Source: Salvelinus alpinus
Lineage: Eukaryota > Chordata > Actinopteri > Salmoniformes > Salmonidae
DNA length: 64,000 nucleotides
Assembly (NCBI RefSeq): GCF_045679555.1
Contig: NC_092091.1
Coordinates: 12,115,918 to 12,179,917, forward strand
Direction of reading: 5' to 3'
Position numbers and translations under genes: made by a program. Positions 37,701-49,743 of this stretch are shown here, in pieces. The notes below the pieces were generated by a model that searched no databases, was not told where the DNA came from, and saw only the letters and a list, made by a program, of their open reading frames with translations. How positions within the stretch are numbered: position 1 is the first letter of the stretch; each line of letters starts with the position of its first letter.

Positions 37701-38791
37701 AGTCAGAAAACTAAAAAGAAGATTTATGCTGGGGTCTCAGGACTGATTCTATAGGATTTATTTTATTTACAATAAAAACTGGGGAGACATTTCAGTAGGT
37801 TTTGTTGTACATGGTTAACATCCACTCAGAACATATTCCCTTCATCCATGTTCATTGAAGAACAAGGAACAGTCATCAAAGGTGGAAGAAAATGAGCAAA
37901 GTCATTTCTAGCCTCCAGATTCATGCTCTGAACGGAAATATCTTGAATCATCATCATGGATAGCGAGACCTTCCACTTTAGACACACATTTCTCAAGTAC
38001 AGAACTATAGAAATGATCCCTGAAAGTATAGTCTTGATGTAGAAGTAGTTGTGATCAAGGTGGAGCATCTTGACAAGAGCATTTGCACCACCGGTTTGTG
38101 TTGCATTCTCAGCATCAACAGTTGTTGCAATCAAATTATGTTAATTATGGAGAATTGTGAGCTTCCACAAATGAGAAATATGGTCAACGATGCTGGTTGC
38201 CAACAGGTAAAATATGACCTAATGTTGGTGGACAGCTATCCATATTTCAAAGCTGGTTATTTTGTGGAATTCTACCCCCTTTTAAACATTGTGTGTTTTA
38301 GCTATAGACGTATGGGTTGTACCATCAGATTTGTCTTTGTCTTCCTCATCCAGTGGTACCAAGAGTTGGTCTGTGTGATTAACGGGGGCTGAGATAGAGC
38401 TGTGTTCGTGAGACGAAGACGGATCCCGAAGGGGCCCAGGCCGGGTCTTTGTTTTACAGAAACATCTGTAGAAACAGAATGGTTTGAATTACAAATTACT
38501 AAAACCTATCTATGAAAAGCTGAGACTCTATCGAACATGCACATGTAACATGTTTTGCTCTATGACACTCACAAGCTACACAAGAGTTGTTAGAAGGTAC
38601 AGGGTTCTTCTACGTAGAAGATCAAAGGAAGGTCAAAGGTTGTCCTGAAAGGAAAATGGTAAAACACCTCATTGTGAAGCTAAATTTCAGGGCTGGACAT
38701 GGAGATAAATGAAAGTCAGAAAACTAAAAAGAAGATTTATGCTGGGGTCTCAGGACTGATTCTATAGGATTTATTTTATTTACAATAAAAA
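34742..38791. repeat. Units 34-37: A2, E, A2, B
   Basis: Unit 34 is A2 with ATGCTCCTTGAAAG near 34975. Its last quarter matches the end of unit 21, including the rare AATCAAATTCAG and GATTCTACAGG. Unit 35 is E with TATGGAAAATTGTG near 36121. Unit 36 is A2 with GATCCTTGAAAG near 37004. Unit 37 is B with AGAAGTAGTTGTG. Units 35-36 recur as units 39-40 with the same rare marks. Confidence 0.88.
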
Positions 38792-39231
38792 CTGGGGAGA
38801 CATTTCAGTAGGTTTTGTTGTACATGGTTAACATCCACTCAGAACATATTCCCTTCATCCATGTTCATTGAAGAACAAGGAACAGTCATCAAAGGTGGAA
38901 GAAAATGAGCAAAGTCATTTCTAGCCTCCAGATTCATGCTCTGAACGGAAATATCTTGAATCATCATCATGGATAGCGAGACCTTCCACTTTCGACACAC
39001 ATTTCTCAAGTACAGAACTATAGAAATGATCCCTGAAAGCATAGTCTTGGTGTAGAAGTTGTTGTGATCAAGGTGGAGCATCTTGACAAGAGCATTTGCA
39101 CCACCGGTTTGTGTTGCATTCTCAGCATCAACAGTTGTTGCAATCAAATTATGTTAATTATGTAGAATTGTGAGCTTACACAAATGAGAAATATGGTCAA
39201 CGATGCTGGTTGCCAACAGGTAAAATATGAC

Positions 39232-39432
39232 TGTAGCACGCGCTCCAGCAGGTATATCTCTCTAGTCACCCCCAAAACCAATTCTTCCTTTGGACGCCTC
39301 TCCTTCCAGTTCTCTGCTGCCAATGACTGGAACGAACTACAAAAATCTCTGAAACTGGAAACACCTATCTCCCTCACTAGCTTTAAGCACCAGCTGTCAG
39401 AGCAGCTCATAGATTACTGCACCTGTACATAA
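39232..39432 (+). pseudogene. C-terminal remnant of LINE ORF2, copy 3
   Basis: The same 66-codon ORF2 tail followed by TAA as in copies 1 and 2. The SINE lies downstream in the 3' UTR and does not touch this stretch. Confidence 0.73.
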
Positions 39433-39588
39433 CCCATCTACAATTTAGCCCAAACAACTACCTCTTTACCTACTGTATTTATTTATTAATTTATTTTGCT
39501 CCTTTGCACCCCATTATTTCTGTCTCTACTTTGCACTTTCTTCCACTGCAAACCAACCATTCCAGTGTTTTTTTAGTTTTTATTTTAC

Positions 39589-39737
39589 ATTTAAGTCATT
39601 TAGCAGACGCTCTTATCCAGAGCGACTTACAAATTGGAAAGTTCATACATATTCATCCTGGTCCCCCCGTGGGGAATGAACCCACAACCCTGGCGTTGCA
39701 AGCGCCATGCTCTACCAACTGAGCCACACGGGACCAC
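39589..39737 (-). mobile_element. tRNA-derived SINE nested in LINE copy 3
   Basis: About 149 bp on the minus strand, flanked by 7-bp direct repeats ATTTTAC (39582-39588 and 39738-39744). Copies 1 and 2 have a single ATTTTAC at this point. Read on the minus strand it starts with a tRNA-like head: box A-like TGGCTCAGTTGG (39715-39726) and box B-like GGTTCATTCCC (39672-39682, one CG-to-CA type change from GGTTCGATTCCC). The body and tail end in CTGCTAAATGACTTAAAT. The head recalls a tRNA-derived teleost SINE; I do not assign a family name. It is complete by its target repeats and has no coding capacity. Confidence 0.88.
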
Positions 39738-40631
39738 ATTTTACTTGCTGTGTTGTACTCACTTCGCCTCCATGGCCTTTTATATTTTTATTTATTTATA
39801 CATATATTTGTTTGCCTTCACCTCCCTTATCTCACCTCACTTGCTCACATTGTATATAGACTTATTTTTTTATTTTTTCACTGTATTATTGACTATATGT
39901 TTGTTTTACTCCATGTGTAACTATGTGTTGTTGTATGTGTCGAACTGCTTTGCTTTATCTTGGCCAGGTCGCAATTGTAAATGAGAACGTGTTCTCAATT
40001 TGCCTACCTGGTTAAATAAAGGTTAAATAAAAAAAATAAAAAAAAATAAAAAAAATGACCTAATGTTGTTGGACAGCTATCCATATTTCAAAGCTGGTTA
40101 TTTTGTGGAATTCGACCCCCTTTTAAACATTGTGTGTTTTAGCTATAGACGTATGGGTTGTACCATCAGATTTGTCTTTGTCTTTCGCATCCAGGTGCAC
40201 CAAGAGTTTGTCTGTGTGATTAACGGGGGCTGAGATAGAGCTGTGTTCGTGAGACAAAGACGGATCCCGAAGGGGCCCAGGCCGGGTCTTTGTTTTACAG
40301 AAACATGTGTAGAAACAGAATGGTTTGAATTACAAATTACTAAAACCTATCTATGAAAAGCTGAGACTCTATCGAACATGCACATGTAACATGTTTTGCT
40401 CTATGACGCTCACAAGCTACACAAGAGTTGTTAGAAGGTACAGTGTTCTTCGACGTAGAAGATCAAAGGAAGGTCAAAGGTTGTCCTGAAAGGAAAATGG
40501 TAAAACACCTCATCGTGAAGCTAAATTTCAGGGCTGGACATGAGATAAATCAAAGTCAGAAAACTAAAAAGAAGATTTATGCTGGGATCTCAGGACTGAT
40601 TCTATAGGATTTATTTTATTAACGATAAGAA

Positions 40632-43600
40632 CTTGGGAGACATTTCAGTAGGTTTTGTTGTACATGGTTAACATCCACTCAGAACATATTCCCTTCATCC
40701 ATGTTCATTGAAGAACAAGGAACAGTCATCAAAGGTGGAAGAAAATGAGCAAAGTCATTTCTAGCCACCAGATTCATGCTCTGAACAGAAATATCTTGAA
40801 TCATCATCATGGATAGCGAGACCTTCCACTTTAGACACACATTTCTCAAGTACAGAACTATAGAAATGATCCCTGAAAGTATAGTCTTGGTGTAGAAGTT
40901 GTTGTGATCAAGGTGGAGCATCTTGACAAGAGCATTTGCACCACCGGTTTGTGTTGCATTCTCAGCATCAACAGTTGTTGCAATCAAATTATGTTAATTA
41001 TGGAAAATTGTGAGCTTCCACAAATGAGAAATATGGTCAACGATGCTGGTTGCCAACAGGTAAAATATGACCTAATGTTGGTGGACAGCTATCCATATTT
41101 CAAAGCCAGTTATTTTTGTGGAATTCTACCCCCTTTTAAACATTGTGTTTTAGCTATAGACGTATGGGTTGTACCATCAGATTTGTCTTTGTCTTTCGCA
41201 TCCAGGCGTACCAAGAGTTGGTCTGTGTGATTAACGGGGGCTGAGATAGAGCTGTGTTCTTGAGACAAAGACGGATCCCGAAGGGGCCCAGGCCGGGTCT
41301 TTGTTTTACAGAAACATGTGTAGAAACAGAATGGTTTGAATTACAAATTACTAAAACCTATCTATGAAAAGCTGAGACTCTATCGAACATGCACATGTAA
41401 CATGTTTTGCTCTATGACGCTCACAAGCTACACAATAGTTGTTCGAAGGTACAGTGTTCTTCGACGTAGAAGATCAAAGGAAGGTCAAAGGTTGTCCTGA
41501 AAGGAAAATGGTAAAACACCTCATTGTGAAGCTAAATTTCAGGGCTGGACATGGAGATAAATGAAAGTCAGAAAACTAAAAAGAAGATTTATGCTGGGGT
41601 CTCAGGACTGATTCTATAGGATTTATTTTATTTACAATAAAAACTGGGGAGACATTTCAGTAGGTTTTGTTGTACATGGTTAACATCCACTCAGAACATA
41701 TTCCCTTCATCCATGTTCATTGAAGAACAAGGAACAGTCATCAAAGGTGGAAGAAAATGAGCAAAGTCATTTCTAGCCACCAGATTCATGCTCTGAACGG
41801 GAATATCTTGAATCATCATCATGGATAGCGAGACCTTCCACTTTAGACACACATTTCTCAAGTAAAGAACTATAGAAATGATCCTTGAAAGTATAGTCTT
41901 GATGTAGAAGTTGTTGTGATCAAGGTGGAGCATCTTGAAAAGAGCATTTGCACCACCGGTTTGTGTTGCATTCTCAGCATCAACAGTTGTTGCAATCAAA
42001 TTATGTTAATTATGGAGAATTGCGAGCTTCCACAAATGAGAAATATGGTCAACGATGCTGGTTGCCAACAGGTAAAATATGACCTAATGTTGGTGGACAG
42101 CCATCCATATTTCAAAGCTGGTTATTTTGTGGAATTCTACCCCCTTTTAAACATTGTGTGTTTTAGCTATAGACGTAGGGATTGTACCATCAGGTTTGTC
42201 TTTGTCTTCCGCATCCAGTGGTACAAAGAGTTGGTCTGTGTGATTAACGGGGGCTGAGATAGAGCTGTGTTCGTGAGACGAAGACGGATCCCGAAGGGGC
42301 AAAGGCCGGGTCTTTGTTTTACAGAAACATCTGTAGAAACAGAATGGTTTGAATTACAAATTACTAAAACCTATCTATGAAAAGCTGAGACTCTATCGAA
42401 CATGCACATGTAACATGTTTTGCTCTATGACACTCACAAGCTACACAAGAGTTGTTAGAAGGTACAGGGTACTTCTACGTAGAAGATCAAAGGAAGGTCA
42501 AAGGTTGTCCTGAAAGGAAAATGGTAAAACACCTCATTGTGAAGCTAAATTTCAGGGCTGGACATGGAGATAAATGAAAGTCAGAAAACTAAAAAGAAGA
42601 TTTATGCTGGGGTCTCAGGACTGATTCTATAGGATTTATTTTATTTACAATAAAAACTGGGGAGACATTTCAGTAGGTTTTGTTGTACATGGTTAACATC
42701 CACTCAGAACATATTCCCTTCATCCATGTTCATTGAAGAACAAGGAACAGTCATCAAAGGTGGAAGAAAATGAGCAAAGTCATTTCTAGCCTCCAGATTC
42801 ATGCTCTGAACGGAAATATCTTGAATCATCATCATGGATAGCGAGACCTTCCACTTTAGACACACATTTCTCAAGTACAGAACTATAGAAATGATCCCTG
42901 AAAGTATAGTCTTGATGTAGAAGTTGTTGTGATCAAGGTGGAGCATCTTGACAAGAGCATTTGCACCACCGGTTTGTGTTGCATTCTCAGCATCAACAGT
43001 TGTTGCAATCAAATTATGTTAATTATGGAGAATTGTGAGCTTCCACAAATGAGAAATATGGTCAACGATGCTGGTTGCCAACAGGTAAAATATGACCTAA
43101 TGTTGGTGGACAGCTATCCATATTTCAAAGCTGGTTATTTTGTGGAATTCTACCCCCTTTTAAACATTGTGTGTTTTAGCTATAGACGTATGGGTTGTAC
43201 CATCAGATTTGTCTTTGTCTTCCTCATCCAGTGGTACCAAGAGTTGGTCTGTGTGATTAACGGGGGCTGAGATAGAGCTGTGTTCGTGAGACGAAGACGG
43301 ATCCCGAAGGGGCCCAGGCCGGGTCTTTGTTTTACAGAAACATCTGTAGAAACAGAATGGTTTGAATTACAAATTACTAAAACCTATCTATGAAAAGCTG
43401 AGACTCTATCGAACATGCACATGTAACATGTTTTGCTCTATGACACTCACAAGCTACACAAGAGTTGTTAGAAGGTACAGGGTTCTTCTACGTAGAAGAT
43501 CAAAGGAAGGTCAAAGGTTGTCCTGAAAGGAAAATGGTAAAACACCTCATTGTGAAGCTAAATTTCAGGGCTGGACATGAGATAAATCAAAGTCAGAAAA

Positions 43601-46600
43601 CTAAGAAGAAGATTTATGCTGGGATCTCAGGACTGATTCTATAGGATTTATTTTATTTACAATAAAAACTGGGGATACATTTCAGTAGGTTTTGTTGTAC
43701 ATGGTTAACATCCACTCAGAACATATTCCCTTCATCCATGTTCATTGAAGAACAAGGAACAGTCATCAAAGGTGGAAGAAAATGAGCAAAGTCATTTCTA
43801 GCCTCCAGATTCATGCTCTGAACGGAAATATATTGAATCATCATCATGGATAGCGAGACCTTCCACTTTAGACACACATTTCTCAAGTACAGAACTATAG
43901 AAATGATCCCTGAAAGTATAGTCTTGATGTAGAAGTTGTTGTGATCAAGGTGGAGCATCTTGACAAGAGCATTTGCACCACCGGTTTGTGTTGCATTCTC
44001 AGCATCAACAGTTGTTGCAATCAAATTATGTTAATTATGGAGAATTGTGAGCTTCCACAAATGAGAAATATGGTCAACGATGCTGGTTGCCAACAGGTAA
44101 AATATGACCTAATGTTGGTGGACAGCTATCCATATTTCAAAGCCAGTTATTTTTGTGGAATTCTACCCCCTTTTAAACATTGTGTTTTAGCTATAGACGT
44201 ATGGGTTGTACCATCAGATTTGTCTTTGTCTTTCGCATCCAGGCGTACCAAGAGTTGGTCTGTGTGATTAACGGGGGCTGAGATAGAGCTGTGTTCTTGA
44301 GACAAAGACGGATCCCGAAGGGGCCCAGGCCGGGTCTTTGTTTTACAGAAACATGTGTAGAAACAGAATGGTTTGAATTACAAATTACTAAAACCTATCT
44401 ATGAAAAGCTGAGACTCTATCGAACATGCACATGTAACATGTTTTGCTCTATGACGCTCACAAGCTACACAATAGTTGTTCGAAGGTACAGTGTTCTTCG
44501 ACGTAGAAGATCAAAGGAAGGTCAAAGGTTGTCCTGAAAGGAAAATGGTAAAACACCTCATCGTGAAGCTAAATTTCAGGGCTGGACATGAGATAAATCA
44601 AAGTCAGAAAACTAAAAAGAAGATTTATGCTGGGATCTCAGGACTGATTCTATAGGATTTATTTTATTTACAATAAAAATTGGGGATACGTTTCAGTAGT
44701 TTTTGTTGTACATGGTTAACATCCACTCAGAACATATTCCCTTCATCCATGTTCATTGAAGAACAAGGAACAGTCATCAAAGGTGGAAGAAAATGAGCAA
44801 AGTCATTTCTAGCCACCAGATTCATGCTCTGAACGGGAATATCTTGAATCATCATCATGGATAGCGAGACCTTCCACTTTAGACACACATTTCTCAAGTA
44901 AAGAACTATAGAAATGATCCCTGAAAGTATAGTCTTGATGTAGAAGTTGTTGTGATCAAGGTGGAGCATCTTGAAAAGAGCATTTGCACCACCGGTTTGT
45001 GTTGCATTCTCAGCATCAACAGTTGTTGCAATCAAATTATGTTAATTATGGAGAATTGCGAGCTTCCACAAATGAGAAATATGGTCAACGATGCTGGTTG
45101 CCAACAGGTAAAATATGACCTAATGTTGGTGGACAGCCATCCATATTTCAAAGCTGGTTATTTTGTGGAATTCTACCCCCTTTTAAACATTGTGTGTTTT
45201 AGCTATAGACGTAGGGATTGTACCATCAGGTTTGTCTTTGTCTTCCGCATCCAGTGGTACAAAGAGTTGGTCTGTGTGATTAACGGGGGCTGAGATAGAG
45301 CTGTGTTCGTGAGACGAAGACGGATCCCGAAGGGGCCCAGGCCGGGTCTTTGTTTTACAGAAACATCTGTAGAAACAGAATGGTTTGAATTACAAATTAC
45401 TAAAACCTATCTATGAAAAGCTGAGACTCTATCGAACATGCACATGTAACATGTTTTGCTCTATGACACTCACAAGCTACACAAGAGTTGTTAGAAGGTA
45501 CAGGGTACTTCTACGTAGAAGATCAAAGGAAGGTCAAAGGTTGTCCTGAAAGGAAAATGGTAAAACACCTCATTGTGAAGCTAAATTTCAGGGCTGGACA
45601 TGGAGATAAATGAAAGTCAGAAAACTAAAAAGAAGATTTATGCTGGGGTCTCAGGACTGATTCTATAGGATTTATTTTATTTACAATAAAAACTGGGGAG
45701 ACATTTCAGTAGGTTTTGTTGTACATGGTTAACATCCACTCAGAACATATTCCCTTCATCCATGTTCATTGAAGAACAAGGAACAGTCATCAAAGGTGGA
45801 AGAAAATGAGCAAAGTCATTTCTAGCCTCCAGATTCATGCTCTGAACAGAAATATCTTGAATCATCATCATGGATAGCGAGACCTTCCACTTTAGACACA
45901 CATTTCTCAAGTACAGAACTATAGAAATGATCCCTGAAAGTATAGTCTTGATGTAGAAGTTGTTGTGATCAAGGTGGAGCATCTTGACAAGAGCATTTGC
46001 ACCACCGGTTTGTGTTGCATTCTCAGCATCAACAGTTGTTGCAATCAAATTATGTTAATTATGGAGAATTGTGAGCTTCCACAAATGAGAAATATGGTCA
46101 ACGATGCTGGTTGCCAACAGGTAAAATATGACCTAATGTTGGTGGACAGCTATCCATATTTCAAAGCTGGTTATTTTGTGGAATTCTACCCCCTTTTAAA
46201 CATTGTGTGTTTTAGCTATAGACGTATGGGTTGTACCATCAGATTTGTCTTTGTCTTCCTCATCCAGTGGTACCAAGAGTTGGTCTGTGTGATTAACGGG
46301 GGCTGAGATAGAGCTGTGTTCGTGAGACGAAGACGGATCCCGAAGGGGCCCAGGCCGGGTCTTTGTTTTACAGAAACATCTGTAGAAACAGAATGGTTTG
46401 AATTACAAATTACTAAAACCTATCTATGAAAAGCTGAGACTCTATCGAACATGCACATGTAACATGTTTTGCTCTATGACACTCACAAGCTACACAAGAG
46501 TTGTTAGAAGGTACAGGGTTCTTCTACGTAGAAGATCAAAGGAAGGTCAAAGGTTGTCCTGAAAGGAAAATGGTAAAACACTTCATTGTGAAGCTAAATT

Positions 46601-49600
46601 TCAGGGCTGGACATGAGATAAATCAAAGTCAGAAAACTAAAAAGAAGATTTATGCTGGGATCTCAGGACTGATTCTATAGGATTTATTTTATTTACAATA
46701 AAAACTGGGGAGACATTTCAGTAGGTTTTGTTGTACATGGTTAACATCCACTCAGAACATATTCCCTTCATCCATGTTCATTGAAGAACAAGGAACAGTC
46801 ATCAAAGGTGGAAGAAAATGAGCAAAGTCATTTCTAGCCACCAGATTCATGCTCTGAACGGGAATATCTTGAATCATCATCATGGATAGCGAGACCTTCC
46901 ACTTTAGACACACATTTCTCAAGTAAAGAACTATAGAAATGATCCCTGAAAGTATAGTCTTGATGTAGAAGTTGTTGTGATCAAGGTGGAGCATCTTGAA
47001 AAGAGCATTTGCACCACCGGTTTGTGTTGCATTCTCAGCATCAACAGTTGTTGCAATCAAATTATGTTAATTATGGAGAATTGCGAGCTTCCACAAATGA
47101 GAAATATGGTCAACGATGCTGGTTGCCAACAGGTAAAATATGACCTAATGTTGGTGGACAGCCATCCATATTTCAAAGCTGGTTATTTTGTGGAATTCTA
47201 CCCCCTTTTAAACATTGTGTGTTTTAGCTATAGACGTAGGGATTGTACCATCAGGTTTGTCTTTGTCTTCCGCATCCAGTGGTACAAAGAGTTGGTCTGT
47301 GTGATTAACGGGGGCTGAGATAGAGCTGTGTTCGTGAGACGAAGACGGATCCCGAAGGGGCCCAGGCCGGGTCTTTGTTTTACAGAAACATCTGTAGAAA
47401 CAGAATGGTTTGAATTACAAATTACTAAAACCTATCTATGAAAAGCTGAGACTCTATCGAACATGCACATGTAACATGTTTTGCTCTATGACACTCACAA
47501 GCTACACAAGAGTTGTTAGAAGGTACAGGGTACTTCTACGTAGAAGATCAAAGGAAGGTCAAAGGTTGTCCTGAAAGGAAAATGGTAAAACACCTCATTG
47601 TGAAGCTAAATTTCAGGGCTGGACATGGAGATAAATGAAAGTCAGAAAACTAAAAAGAAGATTTATGCTGGGGTCTCAGGACTGATTCTATAGGATTTAT
47701 TTTATTTACAATAAAAACTGGGGAGACATTTCAGTAGGTTTTGTTGTACATGGTTAACATCCACTCAGAACATATTCCCTTCATCCATGTTCATTGAAGA
47801 ACAAGGAACAGTCATCAAAGGTGGAAGAAAATGAGCAAAGTCATTTCTAGCCTCCAGATTCATGCTCTGAACGGAAATATCTTGAATCATCATCATGGAT
47901 AGCGAGACCTTCCACTTTAGACACACATTTCTCAAGTACAGAACTATAGAAATGATCCCTGAAAGTATAGTCTTGATGTAGAAGTTGTTGTGATCAAGGT
48001 GGAGCATCTTGACAAGAGCATTTGCACCACCGGTTTGTGTTGCATTCTCAGCATCAACAGTTGTTGCAATCAAATTATGTTAATTATGGAGAATTGTGAG
48101 CTTCCACAAATGAGAAATATGGTCAACGATGCTGGTTGCCAACAGGTAAAATATGACCTAATGTTGGTGGACAGCTATCCATATTTCAAAGCTGGTTATT
48201 TTGTGGAATTCTACCCCCTTTTAAACATTGTGTGTTTTAGCTATAGACGTATGGGTTGTACCATCAGATTTGTCTTTGTCTTCCTCATCCAGTGGTACCA
48301 AGAGTTGGTCTGTGTGATTAACGGGGGCTGAGATAGAGCTGTGTTCGTGAGACGAAGACGGATCCCGAAGGGGCCCAGGCCGGGTCTTTGTTTTACAGAA
48401 ACATGTGTAGAAACAGAATGGTTTGAATTACAAATTACTAAAACCTATCTATGAAAAGCTGAGACTCTATCGAACATGCACATGTAACATGTTTTGCTCT
48501 ATGACACTCACAAGCTACACAAGAGTTGTTAGAAGGTACAGGGTTCTTCTACGTAGAAGATCAAAGGAAGGTCAAAGGTTGTCCTGAAAGGAAAATGGTA
48601 AAACACCTCATTGTGAAGCTAAATTTCAGGGCTGGACATGAGATAAATCAAAGTCAGAAAACTAAAAAGAAGATTTATGCTGGGATCTCAGGACTGATTC
48701 TATAGGATTTATTTTATTAACGATAAGAACTTGGGAGACATATCAGAAGGTTTTGTTGTACATGGTTAACATCCACTCAGAACATATTCCCTTCATCCAT
48801 GTTCATTGAAGAACAAGGAACAGTCATCAAAGGTGGAAGAAAATGAGCAAAGTCATTTCTAGCCACCAGATTCATGCTCTGAACGGGAATATCTTGAATC
48901 ATCATCATGGATAGCGAGACCTTCCACTTTAGACACACATTTCTCAAGTAAAGAACTATAGAAATGATCCCTGAAAGTATAGTCTTGATGTAGAAGTTGT
49001 TGTGATCAAGGTGGAGCATCTTGAAAAGAGCATTTGCTCCACCGGTTTGTGTTGCATTCTCAGCATCAACAGTTGTTGCAATCAAATGATGTTAATTATG
49101 GAGAATTGCGAGCTTCCACAAATGAGAAATATGGTCAACGATGCTGGTTGCCAACAGGTAAAATATGACCTAATGTTGGTGGACAGCCATCCATATTTCA
49201 AAGCTGGTTATTTTCTGGAATTCTACCCCCTTTTAAACATTGTGTGTTTTAGCTATAGACGTAGGGATTGTACCATCAGATTTGTCTTTGTCTTCCGCAT
49301 CCAGTGGTACCAAGAGTTGGTCTGTGTGATTAACGGGGGCTGAGATAGAGCTGTGTTCGTAAGACAAAGACGGATCCCGAAGGGGCCAAGGCCCGGGTCT
49401 TTTTTTTACAGAAACATCTGTAGAAACAGAATGGTTTGAATTACAAACTACTAAAACCTATCTATGAAAAGCTGAGACTCTATCGAACATGCACATGTAA
49501 CATGTTTTGCTCTATGACGCTCACAAGCTACACAAGAGTTGTTAGAAGGTACAGGGTTCTTCTACGTAGAAGATCAAAGGAAGGTCAAAGGTTGTCCTGA

Positions 49601-49743
49601 AAGTAAAATGGTAAAACACCTCATTGTGAAGCTATATTTCTGGGCTGGACATGGAGATAAATGAAAGACAGAAAACTAAAAAGAAGATTTATGCTGGGGT
49701 CTCAGGACTGATTCTATAGGATTTATTTTATTACCGATAAGAA
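40632..49743. repeat. Units 39-47: E, A2, B, E, A2, B, A2, B, A2/F transition
   Basis: Units 39-41 and 42-44 repeat the order E-A2-B, a trimeric higher-order pattern; units 43-46 run A2-B-A2-B. Unit 40's GC-rich patch reads GGGGCAAAGGCC near 42297. Unit 42 opens GGGGATACATTTCAG; unit 43 opens GGGGATACGTTTCAG like units 20 and 32. Unit 46 ends ATTAACGATAAGAAC. Unit 47 (48730) is A2 on the left, but from CATCCAGTGGTACCAAG onward turns into F (GAGACAAAGACGG, GGCCAAGGCCCGGG, ATTACCGATAAG). It is the junction between the two large blocks. Confidence 0.87.

Larger units (their letters stand above)
39232..40054 (+). mobile_element. 5'-truncated L2/CR1-type LINE, copy 3, interrupted by a SINE
   Basis: Same insertion base, truncation point and ATGAC duplication (39227-39231 and 40055-40059) as the other two copies. 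It is interrupted by a SINE at 39589-39737. It also has a small T-rich insertion (TTTATTTTTTCACTG) near 39868 that copies 1 and 2 lack. The 3' tail again ends in A-rich AAATAAA-like repeats. Confidence 0.9.
38792..40631. repeat. Unit 38: repeat unit split by LINE plus nested SINE
   Basis: At 1,840 bp this is the longest unit; without the insertions it is about 1,012 bp. The left arm carries TTTCGACACAC and GAAAGCATAGTC exactly as in unit 29, so these two carriers share a recent ancestor that unit 31's left arm does not. In the right arm CACAAGAGTTGTTAG is followed by CTTCGACGTAG, a combination different from unit 29. Confidence 0.93.

Noticed and set aside
39672-39737. A functional tRNA gene
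   Set aside because: Box A and box B are recognisable, but the sequence continues into a SINE body and tail and is bounded by target duplications. It is a SINE head.
28796-40054. Three independent LINE insertions
   Set aside because: Same base, same truncation and same target duplication point to one event copied by the array.
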